Assembly (NCBI GenBank): GCA_016703535.1
Contig: JADJBV010000002.1
Coordinates: 2,728,001-2,792,000, forward strand
Reading direction: 5' to 3'
DNA from: Deltaproteobacteria bacterium
Lineage (GTDB): Bacteria; Myxococcota; Kuafuiibacteriia; Kuafuiibacteriales; Kuafuiibacteriaceae
Length of the DNA: 64,000 bases
Shown: positions 44,589 through 54,234 of the stretch, piece by piece
Position numbering within the stretch: the stretch's first letter is position 1
Layout: every line of letters starts with the position of its first letter
Program-made: the position numbers and the translations under genes
Notes under the pieces: generated by a model
What the model saw: the letters and a program-made list of their open reading frames with translations, nothing else
Databases searched by the model: none
What the model was told of the DNA's origin: nothing

Positions 44589-45283
44589 CTAGGCCTTGCC
44601 GGGCGAGATGCCCCAGCCCAACTTTTTTCCGTCGTCGGCTTGGTCGTGGTGGCTCAGCAAGATCGCGCCCAGGGCGCCGGAGACCAGCTCCAGTCGGGCC
44701 AAGACCTTGGGCTCGGCCAAAGCGCGCTGCCGTTCGATGGCCTCGGCGATCGCCGCCGCCGCCACCATGTCGGCCAGGCGGCTGGGATCTTGGATCGCGT
44801 TTAAGCCCTCGAGGATCTCCGAGTCGGTCGGGCTGATCTGGGTCAAGGCTCGGCTGCACAAGGCCCGCAGCGAGGTGACGGCGGGGTTCAAGGTCGCCGG
44901 ATCCGCCGGCCAGACGTCGCGGAGGATCTGGGCCTGGGCCCGCCGATACAACTTGGTCGGACTGTGCTCCTGCCGAATGTCGGCCCGGGCCAGGCCCTCG
45001 AGCACGATGTTGTAGCGCCCGTCCGGGAGGCGCGCCGAACGTCGCAACACGCCCACGCCCGCGATCGGGTGCAGGGCCGGGCGGTCCCAGCGATCGGGTG
45101 GCGCGTCCGGATCGACCATCGCCACCGCCATCACCCGGTAACTCTCGATGCAGTCCTCCATCATCGCCCGATAACGCGGCTCGAAGATGTGCAGGGAGAT
45201 GAAGGTCCGGGGCAACAACACCGTACCCGGCAGCGGGAAGATCGGCAGGTCGAGGAGCGCTTCAGGGGGGAGATCTTCGTGGA

Positions 45284-45287
<4 letters not shown>
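44589..45287 (-). CDS. Lon N-terminal (LAN) domain protein
   Basis: 232 residues from ATG 45287, overlapping the GlcD stop by ATGA. The N-terminus LDLPIFPLPGTVLLPRTFISLHIFEPRYRAMMED is the signature of the Lon substrate-binding domain (given here in overlapping parts: LPIFPLPGTVLLP, LHIFEPRYRAM). No ATPase or protease domain follows, and length is typical for stand-alone LAN proteins, which may bind unfolded substrates. It ends the - strand operon that starts at 50314; the functional link with the oxidase is unknown. Confidence 0.9.
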
Positions 45288-46689
<1,402 letters not shown>

Positions 46690-46705
<16 letters not shown>

Positions 46706-47118
46706 GTGCGACCTCCCTTCGGCAGCTTCTCCAGCACCAAACCTGGCCGCACCCGGGTCTGACAGGCCCGCATCACCGTGGGTTCGGCGTCGGCGGTGAG
46801 CCGCACCAGGGACTCACAACAACCCGTCGTGTTGTTCCAGCAATATTTGCCCCAAGGGAGCCGCACCGACCGCTCCTTGATCTCCAGGTATTGGCAGGCC
46901 CGCAAAATCGAGAGGTCAGCGGGGACATAACAACGCCGGCCCTCCACCACGATGGGATACAACACCCGGTAGGGGCCGAACAGCTCCAGGTCGTCTTCGG
47001 TGTGGGGCCCGTCGTAGGGCACCGGGTGAAAGGGGTCGTCGGCCACCAACCTCATTGAGGCGGAAAGGGTGGCCGACCGCAACTCACTGATCGTCCGCCC
47101 AGGTCCGCTCTCGCTCAT
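46690..47118 (-). CDS. Ferredoxin-like [2Fe-2S]-type small protein
   Basis: 142 residues from ATG 47118 (GTG 47121 and ATG 47055 are alternatives). The middle has cysteines in the order CQYLE, KYCWNNTTGCCESLVRL and MRACQTRVRPGLVL, close to the GNCRMCLVEV...ACxTxV pattern of [2Fe-2S] ferredoxin domains. One ligand is replaced by Ser in the second group, so cluster binding is likely but not certain. The start overlaps the cytochrome c stop by 35 bases and its own stop overlaps the GlcD start by 16 bases, a sign of coupled translation. It probably carries electrons from GlcD. Confidence 0.65.
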
Positions 47119-47950
47119 CACGGTCGTACATGGTCACGGTCTCCATGGCGCGCAAATAGGCGGGGAACACGTCTTTGGCCAGGTCGTCCATGGGCTTGCC
47201 CCCACCGACCTTAAACGGCTCTTTTTGGCCCTTTTTCCCGAGGCCCTCAAAACGCGACAGCGACTTGTTGAGCAGGTCGGCGCCCTTGGCCCCCGGGTGC
47301 ACCTGGAGTTTGGTGATCTTGCCGCCGCCGTCCATGCCGACGCCGAGTTCGCCGTCGAAGCCCGAGCTCTTGAAGGGGAGGAACACCAGGTAGCCGGTCT
47401 TCTTGTCCTTCTTCAGGTGGTCGAGTTTGATCGGATCCTGGGGCACGTACTCCAGGTTCCCTTCTTCGCCCGAGAAGCTGAAGAAGGTGAACACCGCCGC
47501 CGACTTCTCCTTGGGGCTCGAACCGGTCGCGTTCTGGATCCGCTCCAGGCCGTGGGTGTCGATCTCGTAGACCTTGCTCACGTAGCGGGAGGCGGTCGGG
47601 AAGAAGTCACCGATGGTCATGTGCAGGGTGCGCACGTGGGCCACCACGTCGAAGATCTGCAGGTAGTCGAGCTTCTTCTCGAAGGTGTGTTCCTTGGGGC
47701 TCTTCAACCCGGCGCCGTTCTTGAGCGCCGCGTACATTTGATCGTCGCGCAACAGGTTGAGCCGATCCGAGCTGGTCAAGGCCACGCCCGAACGCCCGCC
47801 CTTGCCGTCGTCGCCGTGACAGGCGCTGCACTCTTTGGCGTAGAGCTTTTGGCCGTTGGTCGGATCCCCGACCAACACCCGCACTTCGGCGGCCGAAGCG
47901 ACGCTGGTGAGGAGCAGGGTCGAAGCGGAGATGAACGTCGTGATCTTCAT
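47084..47950 (-). CDS. Exported c-type cytochrome with unknown C-terminal domain
   Basis: 288 residues from ATG 47950, which has GAGG 6 bases upstream; the earlier GTG 47962 is less likely. Signal peptide cleaved after ASAA. A class I cytochrome c domain carries CSACH in KLYAKECSACHGDDGKGG (about residues 33-50). A C-terminal region of about 180 residues, with YVPQDPIKLDHLKK and FLPFKSSGFDGELG, is not recognised; FMN-binding-like folds are possible. It lies between the FixH-like and ferredoxin-like genes and probably serves as periplasmic electron acceptor for the oxidase module. Confidence 0.8.
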   Translation of the reverse strand: MKITTFISASTLLLTSVASAAEVRVLVGDPTNGQKLYAKECSACHGDDGKGGRSGVALTSSDRLNLLRDDQMYAALKNGAGLKSPKEHTFEKKLDYLQIFDVVAHVRTLHMTIGDFFPTASRYVSKVYEIDTHGLERIQNATGSSPKEKSAAVFTFFSFSGEEGNLEYVPQDPIKLDHLKKDKKTGYLVFLPFKSSGFDGELGVGMDGGGKITKLQVHPGAKGADLLNKSLSRFEGLGKKGQKEPFKVGGGKPMDDLAKDVFPAYLRAMETVTMYDRDERERTWADDQ

Positions 47951-47958
47951 GGGGGTCC

Positions 47959-48543
47959 TCACTTGGTGATCGGCTTCTTCACGACCGAACGTCCGGACGA
48001 GGCGCCACCTTCGGCGCCGCTGCCCTCCAGCTCCTTCGGCAAGGGCCAGACGTTGACCGGCAACTTGACCTCGGCGCTCAGCTCTTGGCCGTCGCTGGTC
48101 TTGCCCTTCAGCACCAGCCGGTACAGGCCGTCTTGGCTGGGCGTAAAATGCAGGCCGTATTTGCCGGAGGCCAGGGGCATGGTGTGGGTCAGGTAACGAC
48201 CGACCAGCTCACCGGCCGGGTTGATCGCGTCCAAGGTGATCCGGGCGCCGTCGATGGGCACCCGGGTGCCGTATTTGGGGTGCGGGGTCTTGGGGATCGA
48301 GCTGGCGTTGACGAACACCTCGACCACCTGGCCTGGCTCGGGGATCCCGGGCGTAAAGGTGAAGGTGTAGGAGTAAGTGTCCTTCACCACCGTCCAGTTC
48401 CGGGTCTCGGGCTTGGGCTCGGCCTTCTTTTCGGTGGGACCATCGGCGAAGGGCGGGCCCTTCTTCTCCTCGGTCGGCGGATCCCCCGCGGCGATCAGGA
48501 GGGCGGCCAAGGAAAGCAGGCCATACTTCTCGAACGAACCCAT
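47959..48543 (-). CDS. FixH/YtkA-like exported protein
   Basis: 194 residues from ATG 48543. Signal-like start (YGLLSLAALLIAAG), then a charged Lys/Glu/Pro linker and an Ig-like domain with YTFTFTPGIPEPGQVVEVFVN and LPLA-type segments (HTMPLASGKYGLHFTPSQDGLYRL), as in YtkA/FixH-like domains. Such proteins occur with cytochrome oxidases and copper handling. It is in the middle of the seven-gene operon. Its molecular role is unknown. Confidence 0.65.
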   Translation of the reverse strand: MGSFEKYGLLSLAALLIAAGDPPTEEKKGPPFADGPTEKKAEPKPETRNWTVVKDTYSYTFTFTPGIPEPGQVVEVFVNASSIPKTPHPKYGTRVPIDGARITLDAINPAGELVGRYLTHTMPLASGKYGLHFTPSQDGLYRLVLKGKTSDGQELSAEVKLPVNVWPLPKELEGSGAEGGASSGRSVVKKPITK

Positions 48544-48560
48544 CACGACTCCTCGCGACC

Positions 48561-49493
48561 TCAGTCGCAGCGTCCCCGATCGGCTTCCATCTCCAAGCGG
48601 AGCTGGAAGTTCTCGAGCGTTCGGGCCAACCCGAAGGGCCGACCGTTGATGTAGACCGCCGGGGTCGACTGCACTCCGACGGTTTCTCCCAGCCGTTTGT
48701 TCTCCATGACCTTGGGGCGGTGGGCGCCGTCCTTCAGGGCCTTCTCGAACTTGCCCACGTCGAGCCCGGCCTGTTTGGCGTAGGTCGACAGGTCCGCGTC
48801 CTCCAGGGCGTGCTGATTTTCGAACATCAGCTTGGCCATCTCCCAAAACTTGCCCTGGGCCTTGGCGGCCTCTCCGGCTTCGGCGGCCCGGATCGAACGT
48901 TCACCGCCGCCGTTGAGCGGGAAGTAGTAGTAGCGCAGCTGGATGTCCTGTCGCTGCTTGACCAGGTCGTCGAGCACCGAAAAGGCCGCGGCGCAGTGGG
49001 GGCAGCGAAAGTCGGCGAACTCGATGATGGTGAAGGGCGCGTCGGCCGGGCCTTTTTGCGGCTGGTCCTTTTCCTCGAACTTCAGCTCCCGGCCGTTGAA
49101 GCCCTCCGAAAAACCTTCGAGGAGTTGGGCCTCGACGTCTTCGGTGGTCGCGCCGCTCCGGTATTCGGAGATGATGAAGTCCGCCATCCGGGACGAACAC
49201 TTGACGCAGCTGCAGTTCGCCTTGTTGGCCAAACACGCGGCCACCGTCCGGGCGCAGCCGCAATAGCAGAAGGTCTCGTTCAAGATGCGCAGGGCGTCGC
49301 CCCGCAGCGAGGGATCGATCAACGCCAGATCCACCCCCTCCATCTCGGTGACCGCCGGGGCCTTGACCGCCGGGGCGGCAGGAGGTGCCGGCGGGGTGTT
49401 GGGGCTCTCGCCTCGCTGATCCCCGCCCTTACAGGTGGCGCCGATGGCGGCCAGCCCGAACAAGGCGACGAAAAGTCCCGGTCTTCCGCTCAT
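48561..49493 (-). CDS. DsbA-like thioredoxin-fold protein with Cys-rich N-domain
   Basis: 310 residues from ATG 49493. A short signal precedes C21 (TCKGG, a non-standard lipobox). Residues about 80-140 hold seven cysteines: FCYCGCARTVAAC and NCSCVKCSSR, followed by MADFIISEYRSG, reminiscent of CcmH-type domains. A DsbA-family thioredoxin fold follows with active site FRCPHCAAAF (C-P-H-C) and cis-Pro VQSTPAVYINGRPF. It is likely a periplasmic disulfide oxidant or reductant. Position ahead of a cytochrome c gene fits a role in haem attachment or oxidase maturation. Confidence 0.85.
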   Translation of the reverse strand: MSGRPGLFVALFGLAAIGATCKGGDQRGESPNTPPAPPAAPAVKAPAVTEMEGVDLALIDPSLRGDALRILNETFCYCGCARTVAACLANKANCSCVKCSSRMADFIISEYRSGATTEDVEAQLLEGFSEGFNGRELKFEEKDQPQKGPADAPFTIIEFADFRCPHCAAAFSVLDDLVKQRQDIQLRYYYFPLNGGGERSIRAAEAGEAAKAQGKFWEMAKLMFENQHALEDADLSTYAKQAGLDVGKFEKALKDGAHRPKVMENKRLGETVGVQSTPAVYINGRPFGLARTLENFQLRLEMEADRGRCD

Positions 49494-49528
49494 GGGTCCC
49501 GACTGCCTAGCGATGCAGTCCGCTTCGG

Positions 49529-50314
49529 TCAATCACCAAGCAAGAGGCTGGCCCACAGCTCGGGTTCGGCCCGCAGCCCATCCAGATCCGGGTCCTTCTT
49601 GGCCAAACGCCCGAAGCGGCCCGCGTCGATCGCCAGGGCCAAACGCAGCTCGGCGGCGGCCCGGTCCAGGTCGCCCAACAAGGCGTGCAGACACGCCAGG
49701 TCGTAGTAGGGCTCGCCCAGGCCCGGGGCGGCTTCCACGGCCAACTCGAGCCGGGCCGCGGCCTCCTCGATCGCCCCGTCCCGAGCCAGGCGCAGCGCGC
49801 CGATCACCAGGAGCTTGGCCTTGGCCACGTTCAGGTCCAGGGCCAGCAGGTTGGGGCGACCGTCGTAGCGGAGCTCCAAGATGGCCGACCGTTGGTCCGG
49901 AGCCAGCCAAAGTTCGCCGGCCTCGATGGCGCCTTCGGAGGGCAGCTCGGCCAGCAGCACCCGGTCACCGTCTCGCATCACCTCGACCGTGGTTCGCGCG
50001 GGCCTCCCCAGTCCGCCGGCGGGCCGGACCTCGACCACCAGACCGTCGGGCAGACGTTGGCCCGGCTGCCGAGGGGCGGTCCGGGTCCATCCCGAACGGG
50101 CCGCCTTCGCCAAGAGCTCGGCCTCGGGGCCGGCCGCCCAAACCGCGGAGGTCCCGTCGGTCCGGTGGAGCCGGAGTTGGCCGTGGCCGTCGGTGTGCGT
50201 CTCCAGGGCGGCCCAACCCCCGTCGGTGGTGAAGCCCATCAGCTCGACCCGAACCAGGGGCGCCGGGAGCGACGTGATCGCTAGCACGTTCACCGCCCAG
50301 AGGAGGAGGCCCAT
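49529..50314 (-). CDS. Exported TPR-containing protein
   Basis: 261 residues from ATG 50314. Signal-like N-terminus (LLLWAVNVLAITSLPAPL). The first half is beta-rich and unrecognised. The C-terminal 90 residues are TPR-like (AKLLVIGALRLARDGAIEEA, LGEPYYDLACLHALLGD, LDRAAAELRLALAID). It opens the - strand operon and is divergent from the FHA-GGDEF gene. A scaffolding role is inferred. Confidence 0.7.
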   Translation of the reverse strand: MGLLLWAVNVLAITSLPAPLVRVELMGFTTDGGWAALETHTDGHGQLRLHRTDGTSAVWAAGPEAELLAKAARSGWTRTAPRQPGQRLPDGLVVEVRPAGGLGRPARTTVEVMRDGDRVLLAELPSEGAIEAGELWLAPDQRSAILELRYDGRPNLLALDLNVAKAKLLVIGALRLARDGAIEEAAARLELAVEAAPGLGEPYYDLACLHALLGDLDRAAAELRLALAIDAGRFGRLAKKDPDLDGLRAEPELWASLLLGD

Positions 50315-50446
50315 GGGAGGGGAGACGAGCCCAGGTGGCTCACCTTGGTCAATTCCAGGACCACTTGGTCGGGTCGGACGTCCAGTCGACGGGAAATCCC
50401 CCTGGCCCCCTGAACCGTGCTGTCGTAGGATCCCGATCGACTCGCG

Positions 50447-51376
50447 ATGGCCAACGACGACCTGCTCGAGGCCCTGGATGCCGACGAAGACAAGACCGGC
50501 ATCCACTCCGTACAGCCGATCGATCTGATCCCCGAACCCCGGGCCCGCTCCGCCGCGCTGATCTGCATCAGCGGCCGCTCGATCGGCCAGATGTTCCTCC
50601 TCGCCAAAGACGAGACCACCATCGGGCGGGCCCCCGAGTGCGACGTCTTCCTCGACGACGAGGGCGTGTCCCGCAACCACGCCAAGATCATCCGGCAGGA
50701 CGAGACCTTGATCATGATGGATCTCGGCTCCACCAACGGCACCTACGCCGAAGGTGAGCGGGTCCAGGTGTTGACGCTGCACGACGGCCTGAAGATCCAG
50801 GTCGGCACCGCCACCATCCTCCAGTTCCGATATCAAGATCAGCGGGAGGTCCAGTTCCACACGCTGATGCAGACCTTCAAGACCCACGATCCCATGACCG
50901 AGGCCTTCAACAAGCGGGCCTTCTTGATGGAGATCGAAAAGGAGGTCGGCTTTTCACGCCGTCACGGTCAACCCCTGGCGCTGATCATGTTCGACCTCGA
51001 TCACTTCAAGAAGGTCAACGACACCTACGGCCACGCCGCCGGAGACCTGGTGATCCGCGCCGTCGCCCAACGGGTCATGCAGGGCATGCGCAAAGAGGAC
51101 ATCTTCGCCCGCTACGGTGGTGAAGAGTTCGCCTTGCTCCTCCGCAGCACCAACATCGAAGGCGCCTTCATCGTGGCCGAGCGGTTGCGCCGTGGCATCG
51201 AGGAGCTGGAGGTAACCCACAACGGCCGCCGCATCCCCTGCACCGTTTCGGTCGGCGTGGCCTTGCTCGACGAAAACGTCACTCGGCCCACCGAGCTGAT
51301 CGAGGCCGCCGACGAGCGGCTCTACCAAGCCAAACGCAAGGGCCGAAACCGCACCGAGTCGGCCCTCTTCGACTGA
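50447..51376 (+). CDS. FHA-GGDEF diguanylate cyclase
   Basis: 309 residues. An N-terminal FHA domain has TTIGRAPECDV (GR at 60-61), SRNH (75-78) and GSTNGT (94-99), which binds phosphothreonine. The GGDEF domain has LIMFDLDHFKKVNDTYGHAAGD (metal and substrate residues) and active site RYGGEEF (GGEEF at 224-228), with an inhibitory I-site RKED (215-218) five residues upstream. It should make c-di-GMP under product inhibition, and be directed by phosphorylation. FHA-GGDEF proteins occur in predatory Deltaproteobacteria. The kinase at 15477-16775 is one possible upstream partner. Confidence 0.95.
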   Translation: MANDDLLEALDADEDKTGIHSVQPIDLIPEPRARSAALICISGRSIGQMFLLAKDETTIGRAPECDVFLDDEGVSRNHAKIIRQDETLIMMDLGSTNGTYAEGERVQVLTLHDGLKIQVGTATILQFRYQDQREVQFHTLMQTFKTHDPMTEAFNKRAFLMEIEKEVGFSRRHGQPLALIMFDLDHFKKVNDTYGHAAGDLVIRAVAQRVMQGMRKEDIFARYGGEEFALLLRSTNIEGAFIVAERLRRGIEELEVTHNGRRIPCTVSVGVALLDENVTRPTELIEAADERLYQAKRKGRNRTESALFD

Positions 51377-51419
51377 CACGACCTCCGAGGTCGCCCCCGC
51401 TGCTCGCGACCGATCCGGA

Positions 51420-51956
51420 ATGCCGATGGGAAAGGAACCCCAGCCCGCTCCCCGGACGCCGTCGCTGTGGCTCGTTGCCGGATTCTTGGCGGTCGTCTTC
51501 GGTGGGTGCGGCGGGGCGGGAGCGTCCGCCAAGGCAACCGCCGACATCCCCGCGGGCGCATATCTGGCCGTTCCGCCCTACCGCGCGAAAGGGGCCTGCC
51601 CGCCAGGGCCGGACGGCAAACCGGCGCGTCTCCAAAGCTCCGGTCCCCCTGGAAGCCTCGAGCGGGACCACATCCGAGCCCGCATCGCGGGGATCAAGAC
51701 GCTGGTGAGGAGATGTTACGAAGCGGCCCAGTGGCGGGCGCCCGTGCGGCCCGGACGTTTGACGACCCACTTTCGGGTGGCACCGGATGGCCAGGTCGAC
51801 GCGGCCTGCATCCTCGACTCTGCGCTTCTGGAGGACGAACTCGAAGCCTGTGTTCTCGCCACCATTCGGGGGCTACGCTTCGATCCACCAAAGGGTGGGG
51901 GTTCGGTGACCGTGATCTACCCCTACATCGTCACCAAGCGGCCTTCGCCCGAGTAG
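51420..51956 (+). CDS. AgmX/PglI C-terminal-domain exported protein
   Basis: 178 residues from ATG 51420 (ATG 51426 alternative). Hydrophobic N-terminal core SLWLVAGFLAVVFGGC suggests a signal, possibly lipoprotein (C30, weak lipobox). The C-terminal half, with IKTLVRRCYEAAQ, LTTHFRVAPDGQVDAACIL and CVLATIRGLRFDPPKGG, matches the TonB-like AgmX/PglI C-terminal domain common in myxobacteria. In AgmX that domain is linked to gliding motility; here the function is inferred only by family. It is 43 bases downstream of the diguanylate cyclase. Confidence 0.8.
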   Translation: MPMGKEPQPAPRTPSLWLVAGFLAVVFGGCGGAGASAKATADIPAGAYLAVPPYRAKGACPPGPDGKPARLQSSGPPGSLERDHIRARIAGIKTLVRRCYEAAQWRAPVRPGRLTTHFRVAPDGQVDAACILDSALLEDELEACVLATIRGLRFDPPKGGGSVTVIYPYIVTKRPSPE

Positions 51957-51981
51957 CCTCCGTGGTGCGCCGATCGGCAGG

Positions 51982-53241
51982 CTACAGACAATAGCCCTGG
52001 TTGCCGATCTGCTGGCAGGTGAAGCCGGTCGGGCATTGATCCGGATCGTCGCACCAGATGGCGCAGATGCCGGGGGTGGTGGTGCTGGCGAAACACCGCG
52101 CGTCCTGCACGCCCGAGATGCCGCAGCCCAGGTCGGTGGCGTTGGGATCGGACAAGCAGGTCAAGCCGAGGTTGCGGACCGCGGTGCAGGTCGGGGTCTG
52201 CATGTCGTAGCGAGGTCGGCACTGCTGGGCCGAACCTTGGCGCACCGAGATGCACTGGTAGCCGCTGGGGCAGGCCTGACCTTGGCTGCAGTCGGTGCCG
52301 CAGGAGCGATCGAAGATGGTGTTGTTGGCCAGGTAACCGATGCAGAGATCCTCGGGCCCGCCGCACTGGTCATCGTCGTCGCAGGGCTCACAGAGCCCCC
52401 GGGCTTGGGGCGCGACGCACCAGCCCCCTTGTTCGGTGAAGCAGATCTCACCGGCGCCGCAGTCGCTGTCGGCGGCGCAGCCGACGCACTGACCGGCCGA
52501 GCCGCAGATCGGCTGGTTGGGTTGGAGCGCGCAGTCGGCGTTGGTGAAGCACTCTTGGCAGCTGCGGGCGCTGGGGTTGCAGATCTCGCCGACGTCGCAG
52601 TCGGTGTCGGCGAGGCACTCGACGCAGGCGTTGATGCTCGGGTCACAGACGTCGCCGCCGAAGCAGTTCCCGTTCGGGCTGCACGGACGACGACAGACGT
52701 TGCCCGCCGCCAGATCGCAGACGCCGTTGCCCCCGCAGTGGCTGTCCTCCAGGCATTCGACGCACTGGTTGGTGTTGAGATCGCAGTGACCGAAGACCCC
52801 GAAGATCCCGCAGTCCTGATCCGAGGTGCACTCCACCGCGCCGCCGTCGGGGGTCACGCCGGTGTCGGGCCGGGGTCCGCCGTCGGGGAGGACCACGCCG
52901 CCATCCGTTTTGGTGCCGGTGTCGGGCACGGCCCCGTCGGGGATGACGAACCCGGAATCACTTTTGGTGCCGGAGTCGAACTCACCTCCGTCGGAGATGG
53001 TGCCGATGTCGCTGGTGCCCGTGTCCTGGGAGACACCGGTGTCCGGACCCAGCTCGCCGCTGTCGATCGGGAAGCCGAAGTCGTCGAAGCCAAGGTCCGC
53101 CACGCTGCCCGTGTCGAAGACCGCACCGTCACCCCCCGGATCGCCGCTGTCTTGTTCACCCAGGCCGTAGGTCGCGTCCTTTCCGCAGGCTAAAAAGGCG
53201 AGGGCGAACAAGAGGCCAAACGAGCGGGGACACGGGCGCAT
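51982..53241 (-). CDS. Cys-rich lipoprotein with Asp/Gly/Thr stalk
   Basis: 419 residues from ATG 53241; upstream in-frame starts extend past the signal. Signal with LAFLAC (lipobox, C about 18). Residues about 25-145 are a low-complexity Asp-Gly-Ser-Thr stalk (DSGDPGGDGAVFDTG, PDTGTKTDGGVVLPDGG). The rest has about ten Cys-rich modules with the motif xDxDCxxGxxCxxxxxxCVECxxD, ending QQIGNQGYC. It looks like a surface lipoprotein held off the membrane by an extended linker, with disulfide-rich head. Similar proteins are very common in Bradymonadales/Polyangia-like genomes. Confidence 0.85.
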   Translation of the reverse strand: MRPCPRSFGLLFALAFLACGKDATYGLGEQDSGDPGGDGAVFDTGSVADLGFDDFGFPIDSGELGPDTGVSQDTGTSDIGTISDGGEFDSGTKSDSGFVIPDGAVPDTGTKTDGGVVLPDGGPRPDTGVTPDGGAVECTSDQDCGIFGVFGHCDLNTNQCVECLEDSHCGGNGVCDLAAGNVCRRPCSPNGNCFGGDVCDPSINACVECLADTDCDVGEICNPSARSCQECFTNADCALQPNQPICGSAGQCVGCAADSDCGAGEICFTEQGGWCVAPQARGLCEPCDDDDQCGGPEDLCIGYLANNTIFDRSCGTDCSQGQACPSGYQCISVRQGSAQQCRPRYDMQTPTCTAVRNLGLTCLSDPNATDLGCGISGVQDARCFASTTTPGICAIWCDDPDQCPTGFTCQQIGNQGYCL

Positions 53242-53339
53242 GGGCGGATGCTCCCAAGGCCGGGCGATCCACTCCATCCTCACCCCGCCCGACCTGGTTT
53301 TTCGAAGTGGAAGAGGCCGGGGCCGGGCACCAAGGGCCA

Positions 53340-53876
53340 ATGATTCCCATACTGGTACTCACCTCGGCCTACCTCATGGGGGCCCCTGTGCAGCTTCAAG
53401 TCGAGTCGTCCCTGAGCGTCACCAAAACCGAGTGGCGCGGTGACGTCGGCGGGTTGTCGGCCCTCAAGATCGGGCTGACGCCCAACGAGTGGCTCGGCAT
53501 CTACTTCCTGGGCCGCTTGGGCCTGGCCAGCGTCGACGAGCGGATGTTGACCCTGGTGACCTTCGGGGCCCAGGTGTGGCCTTTGGGGCGGGGCGAGATC
53601 GCGCCGTACCTGCGGTTGGCCATCGCCCACCAACACGAAGAGACCCTTTCGGTGGTCGCCAACGAACCCTTCGGCGCGGTGTTCGGGATCGGCGATGGGA
53701 TCCGGCATCGGGGCGGCTTCGAGGGCGGGTTCGGCGTGGATCTCGATATTTGGCAGGGGGAGGGCTTTTTGGCCTACGGGACCCTGAGCGCGCAGCTCGC
53801 CTGGTTCTACGATCCCCGTGGGCCCCAGGTGTATGCGGGCGGAGGCGCGGGGCTGGGGTTGGCCTATGATCTCTAG
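53340..53876 (+). CDS. Small outer-membrane beta-barrel-like protein
   Basis: 178 residues from ATG 53340. Short signal-like start (MIPILVLTSAYLMGAP). The rest has alternating polar/aromatic segments (LQVESSLSVTKTEWRG, YLRLAIAHQHEETLSV, FLAYGTLSAQLAWFYD) ending GLGLAYDL, suggesting an eight-strand barrel. No enzyme motif. Its end overlaps the cytochrome lipoprotein start by 11 bases, so they are probably co-translated. Confidence 0.65.
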   Translation: MIPILVLTSAYLMGAPVQLQVESSLSVTKTEWRGDVGGLSALKIGLTPNEWLGIYFLGRLGLASVDERMLTLVTFGAQVWPLGRGEIAPYLRLAIAHQHEETLSVVANEPFGAVFGIGDGIRHRGGFEGGFGVDLDIWQGEGFLAYGTLSAQLAWFYDPRGPQVYAGGGAGLGLAYDL

Positions 53877-54216
53877 AGTGCACCTCGCGGGGCTCGCCAT
53901 GTGGCTGGCGGGTTGTGGGCTGGAGACGCTGGACGAGGCCAGCTGTCCCCCCGCGGGCACCCCCTTGAGCTACTCGTCCTTCGGACAGGCGTTCCTCAAC
54001 ACCCACTGCCAAAGTTGTCACGGGGGCCTCGGCCCCGATCGGCAAGGGGCACCGGCGGGCTACGACTTTGGGACCGCCGAGTCGGCTCGGGCCTGGAAGG
54101 AGCGGATCTACGCCCGTTCGGCCGCTGGCAATACCACCATGCCGCCGGGCCCCGACGACCCGCCGGAGGATGAACGTCAGAGGTTGGCCGAGTGGCTCGC
54201 TTGTGGAGCCCCTTGA
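53866..54216 (+). CDS. Small c-type cytochrome lipoprotein
   Basis: 116 residues from ATG 53866. Signal peptide with LAGC lipobox (C17). One haem motif CQSCH in FLNTHCQSCHGGLGP, with a Met in TTMPPGPDD as a possible sixth ligand. The fold is short, like PSCyt1-type or class I cytochromes. It overlaps the preceding barrel gene. It may pass electrons in the periplasm. Confidence 0.8.
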   Translation: MISRVHLAGLAMWLAGCGLETLDEASCPPAGTPLSYSSFGQAFLNTHCQSCHGGLGPDRQGAPAGYDFGTAESARAWKERIYARSAAGNTTMPPGPDDPPEDERQRLAEWLACGAP

Positions 54217-54234
54217 GCCTTACGATGGACGCCG

